Assembly: GCA_963931085.1 (NCBI GenBank)
Contig: OZ006973.1
Span: 1,116,001-1,180,000 of the forward strand
Length of the DNA: 64,000 nt
Origin: UMGS1994 sp944386155
Lineage (GTDB): Bacteria; Bacillota; Clostridia; TANB77; CAG-508
Direction of reading: 5' to 3'
The translations under genes were made by a program, and so were the position numbers. Positions 44,269-54,358 of this stretch are shown here, in pieces. The notes beneath the pieces were generated by a model. It was not told where the DNA came from and searched no databases. It was given only the letters and a program-made list of their open reading frames with translations. Numbering within the stretch: the stretch's first letter is position 1; each line of letters opens with the position of its first letter.

Positions 44269-45486
44269 TTATTTTTTTAGTTCAAATTTATAAAATACTT
44301 TTTTCCCTTTTTTAATAATTGCATATCCATCAGTAAAATCGTTAGATAATTTATAACTAATATCATCTATCTTTTTGTCATTTACTGAAACAGACCCCTG
44401 TGAAACTAATGTTTTAGCTTGACCTTTAGAAGGAGCAATTCCAGATAACACTAAAGCCTCTACTATAGTCATATCTTTATTGTCTATTTCTACAGTTGGC
44501 ATAGATTCTAAATTTCCTTTTCCTTCGAATAATGCCTTTGCTGCTTCTTCAGCTTTTATAGCTTCTTCTTCTCCATGAATCATTTTTGTTATCTCAAAAG
44601 CTGCAACCTTTTTAGCTTCATTTATTCTTTCATCTTTATATTTTGTTAATTCTTCTATTTTATCTACTGGAATAAATGTTAATAATTTTAATACTTTTTC
44701 TATATCTTCATCTCCAACATTTCTCCAATATTGATAAAACTCATATGGTGAAGTTTTATTTGCATCTAACCATAAAGCACCTTTTTCTGTTTTTCCCATT
44801 TTCTTTCCTTCTTTAGTAGTAAGAAGCTTAAATGTAAATCCATAAGCATCATCACTACCAATTTTTCTAATAAGTTCAACTCCACCTATTATATTTGACC
44901 ATTGATCATTACCACCCATTTGTAATTTACATCCATAATGATCATGTAAATATAAAAAGTCATATGATTGCATAAGCATATATCCAAGTTCAAAAAATGT
45001 TAAGCCTTGTTCTAATCTATTTTTATAACATTCAGCTGCAAGCATTCTATTTATTGAAAAATGAACTCCAACTTTTCTCATAAAATCTAGATAATTTAAA
45101 TTTCTAAGCCAATCCGCATTATTTACTATGATAGCTGCATTATCTCCTTCAAAACTTAAAAACTTTTCAGCTTGTTTTTTTATGCATTCAACATTATGAT
45201 CTATATCTTCAATAGTTAGCATTTTTCTCATATCAGTTTTTCCTGATGGATCACCTATTACAGCTGTTCCTCCACCTACTAATATAATAGGCTTATGACC
45301 TGCTCTTTGCATATGTGAAGCTACCATAAGTGATATAAAATGACCAACATGAAGACTATCTGCAGTTGGATCTATTCCTATATAAAATGGAACACTCTCT
45401 TTCTTAAATAATTCTTTAATCTCTTCTGGATGTGTTAATTGTTCAACATATCCTCTTTCTTCTAATGTATCAAATACGCTTTTCAT
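44269..45486 (-). CDS. tyrS: Tyrosyl-tRNA synthetase
   Basis: A 405-residue class I synthetase. The HIGH-like motif is in DSLHVGHF, the tyrosine-binding Y-x-x-x-Q-x-x-D region is in MLMQSYDFLYLH and GGNDQWSNI, KMGKTEKG is the KMSKS loop, and a C-terminal S4 domain (about 335-405) binds tRNA. Only 18 bases separate it from the zinc-ribbon gene upstream; I see no T-box leader there. Confidence 0.95.
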   Translation of the reverse strand: MKSVFDTLEERGYVEQLTHPEEIKELFKKESVPFYIGIDPTADSLHVGHFISLMVASHMQRAGHKPIILVGGGTAVIGDPSGKTDMRKMLTIEDIDHNVECIKKQAEKFLSFEGDNAAIIVNNADWLRNLNYLDFMRKVGVHFSINRMLAAECYKNRLEQGLTFFELGYMLMQSYDFLYLHDHYGCKLQMGGNDQWSNIIGGVELIRKIGSDDAYGFTFKLLTTKEGKKMGKTEKGALWLDANKTSPYEFYQYWRNVGDEDIEKVLKLLTFIPVDKIEELTKYKDERINEAKKVAAFEITKMIHGEEEAIKAEEAAKALFEGKGNLESMPTVEIDNKDMTIVEALVLSGIAPSKGQAKTLVSQGSVSVNDKKIDDISYKLSNDFTDGYAIIKKGKKVFYKFELKK

Positions 45487-45504
45487 AAAATCCTCCTAAA
45501 TGTA

Positions 45505-45777
45505 TTATAAGTTAATTTCACTTCCTGAAAAATTATCCATATTATTTTTATTTTCCAATAAGCCATATTTTTCAGTATCACTTAAATATCGATTGATATT
45601 TTTAACATTAACTCCTGTATTTATTGCCATCTCTTCAGTAGATGCATTCATACCATATTGATCAATATATCCTTTAAGTTTACTAACATCTAAATTTTCA
45701 TTTGTTTTACAATCCTGACAAACATTTAAATCAGAATTATAAAAATTTCCGCAACGAGGACATCTTTTAAGTTCCAT
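45505..45777 (-). CDS. Zinc-ribbon plus helix-turn-helix protein, YvyF-like
   Basis: A 90-residue protein starting at ATG 45777 (GGGAGGGG eight bases upstream); the longer frame upstream has no start signal. An N-terminal zinc ribbon (CPRCGNFYNS and CQDC) is followed by a small winged-helix-like segment (STEEMAINTGVNVKNINRYL). The layout resembles YvyF (flagellar operon, TIGR03826) but no flagellar genes are near. It is co-transcribed with tyrS. Confidence 0.65.
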   Translation of the reverse strand: MELKRCPRCGNFYNSDLNVCQDCKTNENLDVSKLKGYIDQYGMNASTEEMAINTGVNVKNINRYLSDTEKYGLLENKNNMDNFSGSEINL

Positions 45778-45910
45778 ATTAACCCCTCCCAGTTTAATAA
45801 GATAGGCATATTTTATCACAAATTTACAAAAAAATAAAGAAAAATACAAAATTTTACTTATATACCATAATAAATAAAATTTTGTACTTTTAATTATTAA
45901 CTCTACTAAA

Positions 45911-46303
45911 TTATCCAATAATAATATGATTTGTCATATTACTATATAAAACAAGCATTATATAGAATATTGTCAAAAGACAAACAATACTAATTGTAAG
46001 TTTTCCTATAAATTTTCTTTTCTCAATTATATTTTCTAAATAGTTATTATAATCTATACTATTATCTTTTTCATTATCCACTTTTTTTCTACCTGTAACT
46101 ATTGTACTCATTATAATCATAGATATAACAAAAATAGTACTTGCAATAATAATTAAAAAAACTTTAATTACATTACCTTTTTCAATCATTTCATTTGTTT
46201 CTAGTTCATCTGGCATCCATTCTGATGCAAACACATTATTTATATTAACTAAAATTAAAAATAGTGTTAAACTTATAATATTTATAAACTTTTTTATTCT
46301 CAT
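45911..46303 (-). CDS. Membrane protein, unknown
   Basis: A 130-residue protein with a signal-like N-terminus (about 5-26, ending NVFASEW), a short exported loop and two further membrane helices (about 46-70 and 102-124). I do not recognise it. It begins a run with another small membrane protein gene (46338-46583). Confidence 0.55.
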   Translation of the reverse strand: MRIKKFINIISLTLFLILVNINNVFASEWMPDELETNEMIEKGNVIKVFLIIIASTIFVISMIIMSTIVTGRKKVDNEKDNSIDYNNYLENIIEKRKFIGKLTISIVCLLTIFYIMLVLYSNMTNHIIIG

Positions 46304-46337
46304 ATTTTTACTCCTAAAAACTATCTTATATTTTTAA

Positions 46338-46583
46338 TTAAACGCATCTTACTATGTTAGATATAAACATTACAACAGAAACTAATATAAAATATATTAC
46401 TAAGCTACTATTATATGATTTATGTATCTTTTTTTCATTATCGATTTTCTCTAATAATTCTTCTCTATTAGGATTACTAGACATTTCACAACTTTTCTCA
46501 AGTTCTAATAAATCTTTTTTATTACATCTAAGAGATACATAAATTAAAACAAAAATTACAATCTGTATTAAAAATATTTCCAT
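46338..46583 (-). CDS. Small membrane protein, unknown
   Basis: An 81-residue protein with two membrane helices (about 2-18 and 59-77) joined by a charged helix rich in E and K. GGAGG precedes the ATG. It lies 34 bases upstream of the 130-residue membrane protein gene. Function unknown. Confidence 0.55.
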   Translation of the reverse strand: MEIFLIQIVIFVLIYVSLRCNKKDLLELEKSCEMSSNPNREELLEKIDNEKKIHKSYNSSLVIYFILVSVVMFISNIVRCV

Positions 46584-46615
46584 ATTTTCCTCCTTCCTAT
46601 ATAAAACTTAATATT

Positions 46616-47614
46616 CTAATCATTTATATTCTCTTTAATAAATTCATCAATTTTACTCCAATATAAGTCAGGATTTACTCTATCTGATTCTGCATGAGCA
46701 GCGCCTTCTATAACTAATTTATCTTTTTTACATGTTGCTACATTATAAACCTCATCTAACATATAAAAAGGTACAAACTTATCTTCGCTTCCATGTATAA
46801 ATAAAGTAGGAGTTTTAGATTTTTTTAATTTTTCTATACTAGAACCTTCTTTTAAATCATATCCTGCCTTTATATTACTAATTGTACTTGCAGCATTTAA
46901 TACAGGAAAACTTGGAAGATTAAACAAACTTTTAAGTTGTACTTTAAACTCATCCCATATAGATGAATAACCACAATCTTCTATAGCTAACTTAACATTA
47001 GAAGGAACATTTTCTCCTGTTGCCATCATAACAGTAGCTGCTCCCATTGAAACACCATACCAAATTATTTTGCAATCTTTGTTATTATTTATTACATAAT
47101 TTGTCCAATCTAATAAATCTAATCTATCATGCCATCCCATTCCTATGTAATTTCCTTTACTTAATCCATGTCCTCTTAAATCTAATACTAAAACATTATA
47201 TCCTCTATTATTAAATTCTTTAGCAGCATAGGCCATATCTAAACCTTTACTCATATATCCATGAACAACTATTGCCCAGATATCTTGATTTTCTTTGTCT
47301 TTAGTTTCTACATCTTCTTTCTTTTCTGTATTATTTTCATTATTACTTTTACTTAAAACTTCATATGCGTGCAATTTTAGTTTTCCATTATTATTTGAAG
47401 TTATATATACATCTTTAGAATTTTCTTTAAGCCAACTTTCAAGTTTTTTCTCTTCTTCAGTAGCTTCTTTTTCATCTCCTAATACAAAACTTTTAGATGT
47501 ATGTGGATTTAAAGCAATGTTATAAAAATAATTACCTACTAAAAAATATCCTACTACTAAAAGTAAAATAACAATAAGTAAAGTGCACATTATAATAATA
47601 TTCCTTTTCTTCAT
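46616..47614 (-). CDS. Membrane-anchored alpha/beta hydrolase
   Basis: A 332-residue protein with an N-terminal anchor (about 5-28). The hydrolase core has AIVVHGYMSKG (oxyanion), the nucleophile elbow YGVSMGAATV, the acid loop LFIHGSEDKFVP and the catalytic histidine in EGAAHAES. It resembles the YqkD/BAAT-like family of extracytoplasmic esterases or peptidases. The substrate is unknown. Confidence 0.82.
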   Translation of the reverse strand: MKKRNIIIMCTLLIVILLLVVGYFLVGNYFYNIALNPHTSKSFVLGDEKEATEEEKKLESWLKENSKDVYITSNNNGKLKLHAYEVLSKSNNENNTEKKEDVETKDKENQDIWAIVVHGYMSKGLDMAYAAKEFNNRGYNVLVLDLRGHGLSKGNYIGMGWHDRLDLLDWTNYVINNNKDCKIIWYGVSMGAATVMMATGENVPSNVKLAIEDCGYSSIWDEFKVQLKSLFNLPSFPVLNAASTISNIKAGYDLKEGSSIEKLKKSKTPTLFIHGSEDKFVPFYMLDEVYNVATCKKDKLVIEGAAHAESDRVNPDLYWSKIDEFIKENIND

Positions 47615-47679
47615 TTTTCCATCCTCTTTTTTGTAAAGTTTATTATGTTTTTATAATTATATATTTAATTTAACTATAT

Positions 47680-48687
47680 TTACAATACAATCATTAAAAT
47701 TTTCATACTTACAAAAGATATAAACATGCATACAGGAAAAGTAAATACCCATGCTTTAAATATATCTTGAACTTTTTCAAAATTTATTCTCTTTTCCTTA
47801 TCTATTGCTGAAATAATAGATATAGTTTTTACATGACTTGTACTTATAGGAATACCATTTAAACTAGAAAATAATAAAACAAATATTGTTGAAAAATCAC
47901 TGATTAGTGCATCTGAACTACTTAGAGAAGATATTTTACTTCCTAATGTATCTACTATCTTTTTTCCTCCAGTTGCAACACCTACAAACATAATTATACT
48001 TACAAGGATTATAATCCAAAAATAGTTTTCTTGATTTATATTATAGGCATTACTATAATCTACTATCTTATTTTGTATTAAAAGCTGAAATGCTATTATT
48101 ACTCCTATAAATTTTTGTCCGTCTTGTGCTCCATGCATAAATGAAGTACCACCACTTGATAATATCTGTAATTTTCTTTTTCCTGTATTGCTTACTTTCA
48201 TATCTAATTTTTTTCTAAACAATTTATCAATAATTTTTGTGATTAAAAATGTTCCTAATATAGAAAATATAAGTCCAATAAAAATATCTATCCAATTATT
48301 TATAGAAATACTTTCTATTTTATTACAAGCAATAAGAGCTCCTGTAATCCCAGCAATTAGTGCATGTGTTTCACTAGTCGGTATTCCGAAAAAAAGAGCT
48401 ATATTTGCAAAAAGTATTACAGATATTATTGCAGAAAAAATAATAGAAAGTCCATTTACTCTGTCTGACATATCTATCATTGAAAACATAAAATCTGCAA
48501 CAGAAAAATTAAAGATACTCATAACAATTATTCCAAGCAAATTAAAAAGTGCACTTATTAATGCCGCTTCTTTAAACTTCAGCACTTTTGTTCCTACTAC
48601 TGTAGATATTGCATTTGGTGCATCAGTCAAAGCATTTGTATAAATTAAAAATACTATAAGAATAAAAATAATAATATAAAAAAACAT
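47680..48687 (-). CDS. pit: Low-affinity inorganic phosphate transporter, PiT family
   Basis: A 335-residue multi-pass transporter. The duplicated PiT signatures are present: DAPNAISTVVGTKVLKFKEA near the start and GAQDGQKFIGVI in the middle, then GIPISTSHVKTIS near the C-terminus. It moves metal-phosphate with protons or sodium. No PhoU-like DUF47 gene is adjacent, which is the usual partner. Confidence 0.9.
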   Translation of the reverse strand: MFFYIIIFILIVFLIYTNALTDAPNAISTVVGTKVLKFKEAALISALFNLLGIIVMSIFNFSVADFMFSMIDMSDRVNGLSIIFSAIISVILFANIALFFGIPTSETHALIAGITGALIACNKIESISINNWIDIFIGLIFSILGTFLITKIIDKLFRKKLDMKVSNTGKRKLQILSSGGTSFMHGAQDGQKFIGVIIAFQLLIQNKIVDYSNAYNINQENYFWIIILVSIIMFVGVATGGKKIVDTLGSKISSLSSSDALISDFSTIFVLLFSSLNGIPISTSHVKTISIISAIDKEKRINFEKVQDIFKAWVFTFPVCMFISFVSMKILMIVL

Positions 48688-48828
48688 AAACTTTCTCCTA
48701 AAAAATAAGATAATAGATTCTTATTTCTATTATCTTATTTTATTCTTTATTTATTAATTTATTATTTTATAAATATATGTTTTTAATTTCTTAATATATA
48801 ATTTCACATAAAAAATTTAATATTATTT

Positions 48829-49374
48829 TTAATATAACTTTTTATATATTTCATATGTTCTTAAAACTTTTCTTAAATACATATTAGTTTCTTTAAATGG
48901 AACTTCTTCCATATTAGACCCATCTTCATCTAAAACTTTAGTATCTATCCATTTGTCAACATTTCCTATGCCTGCATTATAGGCTATTATTGCAAATTTT
49001 ACATTTCCATCGTATTTTTCTATTAAATCTGATAAATACTTTGTCCCTATTCTAATATTAGTCTCAGGGTCTTGAAGATTAACATTTTCAAGTCCTAATT
49101 CCAATCCAACCTCATCTGCAGTCTCTTGTACAAGTTGCATAAGGCCTATTGCACTTTTATGCGAATTTGCTTCTTGATTAAAATTGCTTTCTTCTTTTAT
49201 CATTGCATATACAAGTTCTTCTTCAACATCATACATCTTTGAATATTTTTCAACATATTCTTTATATCCCTGTGGATATAAATACTTTAATATATAATAT
49301 CCAGTAATTGCTACAATTATTAATAAAATAATTAAAATTATAAGTATAATCATTATTAGTTTTAATTTTTTCAA
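48829..49374 (-). CDS. Membrane-anchored lytic transglycosylase (SLT domain)
   Basis: A 181-residue protein with an N-terminal anchor (about 5-30) and a compact SLT domain. The catalytic glutamate is in AMIKEESNFN, followed by AIGLMQL and YNAGIGNVDKW. It cleaves the glycan strand to form 1,6-anhydroMurNAc. It lies 13 bases from polA, so it shares its transcript. Confidence 0.9.
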   Translation of the reverse strand: MKKLKLIMIILIILIILLIIVAITGYYILKYLYPQGYKEYVEKYSKMYDVEEELVYAMIKEESNFNQEANSHKSAIGLMQLVQETADEVGLELGLENVNLQDPETNIRIGTKYLSDLIEKYDGNVKFAIIAYNAGIGNVDKWIDTKVLDEDGSNMEEVPFKETNMYLRKVLRTYEIYKKLY

Positions 49375-49387
49375 TGCTTACTCTCCT

Positions 49388-52126
49388 TTATTTTGCCTCA
49401 TACCAATTATTTCCGATAGACACATCTGCTTTAAGTGGTACTTTTAATTTGATTACATTTTCCATACAATTAACTAATAAATTTTTTACTTCATCAAGTT
49501 CAGATTTTTCTGTTTCTATTAATAACTCATCATGTATTTGTAATATAATTCTTGATTTTAATCCCCTTTTCTTTAGTTCATTAAATACATTTATCATTGC
49601 AACTTTCATAATATCTGCTGCTGTTCCTTGTATAGGAGTATTCATTGCAACTCTTTCGCCAAATTTTCTAACCATATAATTTTTTGATTTAAGTTCTGGA
49701 ACATATCTTCTTCTATGGTATATAGTTTCCACATAACCTTTTTCTTTTGTCTCTTCAACTATTTTATCCATAAATTCTTTTATTCCACTATATTTTTCTA
49801 AATATTGTTCTATATAATTTTTTGCCTCTTTTCTAGATACTCCTATCTGCTCTGCTAAACCAAAATCACTTATTCCATATACTATTCCAAAATTTACAGC
49901 TTTTGCTCTACTTCTAAGTTCTTTAGTAACTTCCTCCATAGGGATATTAAACACTCTAGATGCAGCCTGCTTATGGATATCCTCTCCATGATTAAATGCA
50001 TTAACCATATTTTCATCTCCTGAAATATGTGCTAAAACTCTAAGTTCAATTTGTGAATAGTCAGCATCAACGAAAACTTTTCCTTCTGCTGGTTTAAATA
50101 CTTTTCTTAAAAGTCTTCCAAGCTCTAATCTTGTAGGTATATTTTGAAGATTTGGATCAGTAGAACTTATCCTTCCTGTGGCAGTTACTGTTTGATGGAA
50201 TGTTGAATGAATTCTTTTTGTTTTTTCATTAATACAAGGTAACATTCCATCTACATAAGTAGAATTCAATTTCATAAGCTGTCTATATTCAAGTATTTTC
50301 TCTATTATTGGATGAGTAGATTTTATCTTTTCTAAAGTATCTACATCTGTTGAATAACCACTTTTGGTTTTCTTTACTACAGGAAGTTTTAATTTTTCAA
50401 AAAGAATTTCTCCTAGTTGCTTTGTAGAATTAATATTAAAAGTTTCTTCTGCTAAATCATATATTTCTAGAGTTAATTTCTCTAATCCTTTTTTTAGTTC
50501 ATTCCCGAATTCTATAAGTTCATCTTTTTCAACATATATTCCCTGATATTGCATATCAGCTAAAACTTCCATCACAGGCATCTCTATATTTAAAAATAGT
50601 TCAAGCATTCCATGATTTTCTAATTCTTTTTTTATAGCTTCATGTAATTTCGAAACAAAATATGCCTTTGCTACTGATACTTCATCTATTTTATTTTCTT
50701 TATTATCCATTTCTTCTACTTCAGAAAACAAAGTCATTTGTTCTTGTTTTTCATCTTTACCACTTACATAATCATCAAAACTTTTATTTAAATATGTTTC
50801 TGTTAAATCTTTTATGCTATATAAATTTGTTGTTGAGTTTAATAAATATCCCGCTACTTTTAAATCAAACATAAAGTTTTTAGGATAAATACCATGTTCT
50901 TCTAAAACTACATATAAAGTCTTAAGATCACTACTACATTTTAATATGTTTTCATCTTCAAATACATCTTTAAAATCTTCTAATCCTATATTATTATCTA
51001 GTTTTATATAATATACTTTATTATTTTTTTCATCACAAACACTAATGTCTTTTATTTGTTTTTTAGTTCTAGATAATTCATCTACTAAATAATTTGTATA
51101 AAAATACATTACATTACTTGATTTAATATTATTTAGTATTTCTTCTAATTTTTCTTTTGAATTAACTAATTCTGATAAAAATTCTTTTTCATTTTCTTTG
51201 GAATCATCTTTATCACTACTTTGTCCATCATTATTTAAATCTCTTAAATGAAATCTTTCTATATATCTATTAAATCTTAACTCTTCAAATATTGATAAAA
51301 CTTCTTTATTATCCCAATTCTTAAGTTTTAAATCTTCTATATCTTTTTCTATTGGTACATTAACATTAATTGTTCCTAAAGTTCTAGAAAGAAGTGCTAA
51401 ATCCTTATTCTCGATTATTTTCTCTCTTTGCTTTCCTTTCAAATCATCTGTACCTTTTTCTAGAGCTTCATATAACTTATCTATAGTCTCATATTTTTTA
51501 ATTATAGAAAGAGCTGTCTTTTCTCCTATTCCTGGAACTCCTGGAATATTATCTGATGTATCGCCCATAAGTCCTTTTACTTCTATCATTTGAAGTGGCT
51601 CAACACCATAAACTTCTTCAACTTTTGATTTATCAAAAATCTCTGTTTCTGTCTTTCCAGCTTTTGTCCTAGGAATATAAATCTTTACTTTATCTGTTGC
51701 AAGTTGGAAAGAATCTCTATCTCCAGTAAGTAAAACTACTTCTATACCTTTTTCTTCTCCTTTTCTTGCCAAAGTTCCTAAAACATCATCTGCTTCATAT
51801 CCTTCCATTTCTATAATATCTATATTCATTGCTTTTAATACATTTTTAAGTATTGGCATTTGTTTTGCAAGTTCTTCTGGCATTCCTTTTCTTGTTGCTT
51901 TATATCCTTCATACATTAAATGTCTTGCTGTTGGAGCTTTTAGGTCAAATGCAACAGCTAAATAATCTGGTTTAACATCTTCAAGTTCTTTAAACATAAT
52001 TGCTAAAAAGCCATACACTGCATTTGTATATGTTCCATCTGCTGTTTGTAGCATTCTGCTTCCCATAATCCCATAAAAAGCTCTATTTACTATACTATTA
52101 CCATCAATAACTATTAACTTTTCCAA
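49388..52126 (-). CDS. polA: DNA polymerase I, proofreading domain degenerate
   Basis: A 912-residue enzyme. The 5'-3' exonuclease domain (1-290) has IDGNSIVNRAFYG and GDTSDNIPGVPGIGEKTA. The middle domain (about 300-500) is a 3'-5' exonuclease fold that has lost its acidic residues (VMYFYTNYL in place of the D-x-E strand). The polymerase domain has DYSQIELRVLAH, the O-helix segment KAVNFGIVYG and QIHDELLIE. Lost proofreading is usual in Gram-positive Pol I. It acts in repair and Okazaki fragment processing. Confidence 0.96.
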   Translation of the reverse strand: MEKLIVIDGNSIVNRAFYGIMGSRMLQTADGTYTNAVYGFLAIMFKELEDVKPDYLAVAFDLKAPTARHLMYEGYKATRKGMPEELAKQMPILKNVLKAMNIDIIEMEGYEADDVLGTLARKGEEKGIEVVLLTGDRDSFQLATDKVKIYIPRTKAGKTETEIFDKSKVEEVYGVEPLQMIEVKGLMGDTSDNIPGVPGIGEKTALSIIKKYETIDKLYEALEKGTDDLKGKQREKIIENKDLALLSRTLGTINVNVPIEKDIEDLKLKNWDNKEVLSIFEELRFNRYIERFHLRDLNNDGQSSDKDDSKENEKEFLSELVNSKEKLEEILNNIKSSNVMYFYTNYLVDELSRTKKQIKDISVCDEKNNKVYYIKLDNNIGLEDFKDVFEDENILKCSSDLKTLYVVLEEHGIYPKNFMFDLKVAGYLLNSTTNLYSIKDLTETYLNKSFDDYVSGKDEKQEQMTLFSEVEEMDNKENKIDEVSVAKAYFVSKLHEAIKKELENHGMLELFLNIEMPVMEVLADMQYQGIYVEKDELIEFGNELKKGLEKLTLEIYDLAEETFNINSTKQLGEILFEKLKLPVVKKTKSGYSTDVDTLEKIKSTHPIIEKILEYRQLMKLNSTYVDGMLPCINEKTKRIHSTFHQTVTATGRISSTDPNLQNIPTRLELGRLLRKVFKPAEGKVFVDADYSQIELRVLAHISGDENMVNAFNHGEDIHKQAASRVFNIPMEEVTKELRSRAKAVNFGIVYGISDFGLAEQIGVSRKEAKNYIEQYLEKYSGIKEFMDKIVEETKEKGYVETIYHRRRYVPELKSKNYMVRKFGERVAMNTPIQGTAADIMKVAMINVFNELKKRGLKSRIILQIHDELLIETEKSELDEVKNLLVNCMENVIKLKVPLKADVSIGNNWYEAK

Positions 52127-52149
52127 ATTTATACCTCTTCTCTCTGCAT

Positions 52150-52971
52150 TTATTTTTCTATTTTCATAATAGACTTAACATTTAAAAGACCGTTTTCATT
52201 TCTTTCTATTGTTATACTATATGAATTAAAGTTGTCTTTATTTTCTAATACATCTTCAATAATTTCATCATTTTGAACATTATATTTTAATTCTATATTT
52301 TCATTGGGATTTACTTCAAAAACTTCTTTTATACTTCCATCATCTTGCCTTACTCCAACTATTGTTTTAGAAGTAGGATTCTCATCTGGTCCACCAAATA
52401 AGTTTACAGTATATTCTACTACAGTTACTCTATATGTTAAATCATCTATCTTTTCAATTGTATCTACAGCATATTGATCATATACTTCAATTCCAGTTGC
52501 TGAAAACATATATTCTCCAGTCTCTTCATCAAACTTTGGAACTACAAAATCATCTGCATTATCTGTATCTTTTCTTATATCAATTTTTAAATCATTTCCA
52601 TAAAGTTCTATCAAAGCATTTTTGATTTCTTCTTCAGTTACATAGTAATCGCCTTCATCTCTTAATATATATCTATTAAGTGGGGCATATAACCATGTTT
52701 TATCTGCTTCATTTATATCATCAAATTCTGCGATTTTTTGACATTGATCTAATATACTATTTAAATAAGTTTTTATCTCATCTGTTTCATCACCAGATGC
52801 TAAAGGATACTCATTTTCTTCTTCGTCATTAGTAATTATATTTTCTTGCTCAATTTTATCTTTTATCTCTTTTTCAATATTAAACTCATTATATATATAC
52901 CAAGCATTAACAGTAGTAACAGCTATAATACATAATAATAAAACACAAATAATTAAACCATACTTTTTCAT
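52150..52971 (-). CDS. Membrane-anchored protein, unknown
   Basis: A 273-residue protein with one N-terminal membrane helix (about 5-24) and an acidic extracytoplasmic domain. The domain contains a YVTEEEIKNALIELYG helix and several beta strands. No known motif. The gene lies 23 bases upstream of polA in the same orientation. Confidence 0.6.
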   Translation of the reverse strand: MKKYGLIICVLLLCIIAVTTVNAWYIYNEFNIEKEIKDKIEQENIITNDEEENEYPLASGDETDEIKTYLNSILDQCQKIAEFDDINEADKTWLYAPLNRYILRDEGDYYVTEEEIKNALIELYGNDLKIDIRKDTDNADDFVVPKFDEETGEYMFSATGIEVYDQYAVDTIEKIDDLTYRVTVVEYTVNLFGGPDENPTSKTIVGVRQDDGSIKEVFEVNPNENIELKYNVQNDEIIEDVLENKDNFNSYSITIERNENGLLNVKSIMKIEK

Positions 52972-53126
52972 TTCAGATCCTCCATATTATTTTCATTAGT
53001 ATTTTCATCTTTTATAGATTATATCCTATCACATAAAATATATTTTTTCTACCATTTTAAGTATAAATATGTAATTTGAGGAAACACTATCAATACAATA
53101 ATTATTTAAAAGAAAGAGGGATTAAA

Positions 53127-53558
53127 ATGATTGAAAAACTAAACAAATTACTTGCTGATTTAAATGTATTTTATAGAAAATTACAAAATTATCATTGGTA
53201 TGTAAAAGGTTCTGACTTTTTTATAGTTCATGAAAAACTAGAAGAATATTATGATTGTATATCAAAACAAATTGATGAGATTGCAGAACATATTTTAATT
53301 CTTGGAGGAATGCCTCTTGGGAGATTAACTGATTATTTAAATGAATCTACTATCGAAGAAGCAAATAATGAAAAAATCTCTTCTTGCGACATCTATAAAA
53401 ATATTACTTCAGATATGGCAAGTATTCTAAATCTGTGTACTAAAATAAAAGAACTAGCTGATAATGAAAATAATTATGCAACATCAAGTCTAATAGATGA
53501 ATATATTTCAGATTACAGTAAAAAAATATGGATGCTAAAACAATTACAAGAAAAATAA
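53127..53558 (+). CDS. Dps/ferritin-like protein
   Basis: A 143-residue protein from ATG 53127 (AAGAGGG upstream). Dps-type ligands at the dimer interface are visible: NYHWYVKGSDFFIVHEKLEEYYD (two parts: H in YHWYV, then H, D/E in FIVHEKLEEYY), then the E-I-A-E-H segment. Dps proteins store iron and protect DNA from peroxide. There is no N-terminal DNA-binding tail. Confidence 0.85.
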   Translation: MIEKLNKLLADLNVFYRKLQNYHWYVKGSDFFIVHEKLEEYYDCISKQIDEIAEHILILGGMPLGRLTDYLNESTIEEANNEKISSCDIYKNITSDMASILNLCTKIKELADNENNYATSSLIDEYISDYSKKIWMLKQLQEK

Positions 53559-53595
53559 AAATTAAAATTAAAACAAAAATTATTTATTCAAATTT

Positions 53596-53640
53596 AAAAG
53601 AGTATCTATTTAAATACAACTTAAATAGATACTCTTTTTG
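53596..53640. terminator. Bidirectional terminator between Dps and DedA genes
   Basis: Perfect 18-base arms (53596-53613 and 53621-53638) with a T-run on the plus strand; the minus-strand side serves the DedA gene. Confidence 0.85.
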
Positions 53641-53655
53641 TTTATTTATTAATTT

Positions 53656-54306
53656 TTACTCATTAATATCTGTATTTTCATCTTCAGAATTTGCTTTTTT
53701 CTTTAATCTAGATTTGTAGAATAAAAATGCACATACTACAAAAATAACAATTAATAAAATTAATATTATGTGTGAAACATTATCTAATATATTTAATATA
53801 TAGTCCATTTTGTCTGCAGCAAAAGCTCCTACACATACTAAAACAGTATTCCATATCGCACTACCAAATACTGTATATATAATAAATTTTATCATAGACA
53901 TTTCACTCATACCAGCAGGAATACTAATTAAACTTCTAACTATAGGAATAAATCTACAGAAAAATACAGTGCCTGTACCTTTTTCTAAAAACCACTTATC
54001 TGCCATCTCTATATCTTTTCTTTTTACTCTAAGTAATCTTCCATATTTACTTTCTACTATTTTAATAAGTCTATCTTTATTTAAAATCTTTCCAATTAAA
54101 TATAGTACAATAGCACCAAGAAGTGATCCTAAAGTAGAAACTAAAATAACTCCTATAACAGTCATATTAGTACTTAAAGTCATAAATCCGCCAAATGTAA
54201 GTATAAGCTCACTTGGAATTGGTGGAAATACATTTTCTATTAATATAAGTAAACCTATTCCAAGATACCCATAATTGTTCATTATTTGAATGATTAAATC
54301 TTCCAT
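53656..54306 (-). CDS. DedA family membrane protein
   Basis: A 216-residue SNARE-associated (DedA/VTT) protein. ENVFPPIPSELIL is the conserved re-entrant motif, followed by GSLLGAIVLYLIGK and the FCRFIPIVRSLISIPAG block. About five membrane helices. Family members flip undecaprenyl phosphate or phospholipids and affect proton motive force. Confidence 0.88.
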   Translation of the reverse strand: MEDLIIQIMNNYGYLGIGLLILIENVFPPIPSELILTFGGFMTLSTNMTVIGVILVSTLGSLLGAIVLYLIGKILNKDRLIKIVESKYGRLLRVKRKDIEMADKWFLEKGTGTVFFCRFIPIVRSLISIPAGMSEMSMIKFIIYTVFGSAIWNTVLVCVGAFAADKMDYILNILDNVSHIILILLIVIFVVCAFLFYKSRLKKKANSEDENTDINE

Positions 54307-54358
54307 AAATACCTCTTTTCATTTTAAATAATCATATGCTGATTTATTATAACATATA

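Noticed and set aside
45487..45504. T-box riboswitch before tyrS
   Set aside because: Only 18 bases separate tyrS from the upstream gene, and I see no specifier or antiterminator element there.
48188..48643. 151-codon plus-strand frame opposite pit
   Set aside because: It mirrors hydrophobic codons of the transporter; no start signal and no family.
53810..54274. 154-codon plus-strand frame opposite the DedA gene
   Set aside because: Antisense shadow of a membrane protein; the DedA motifs on the minus strand are clear.
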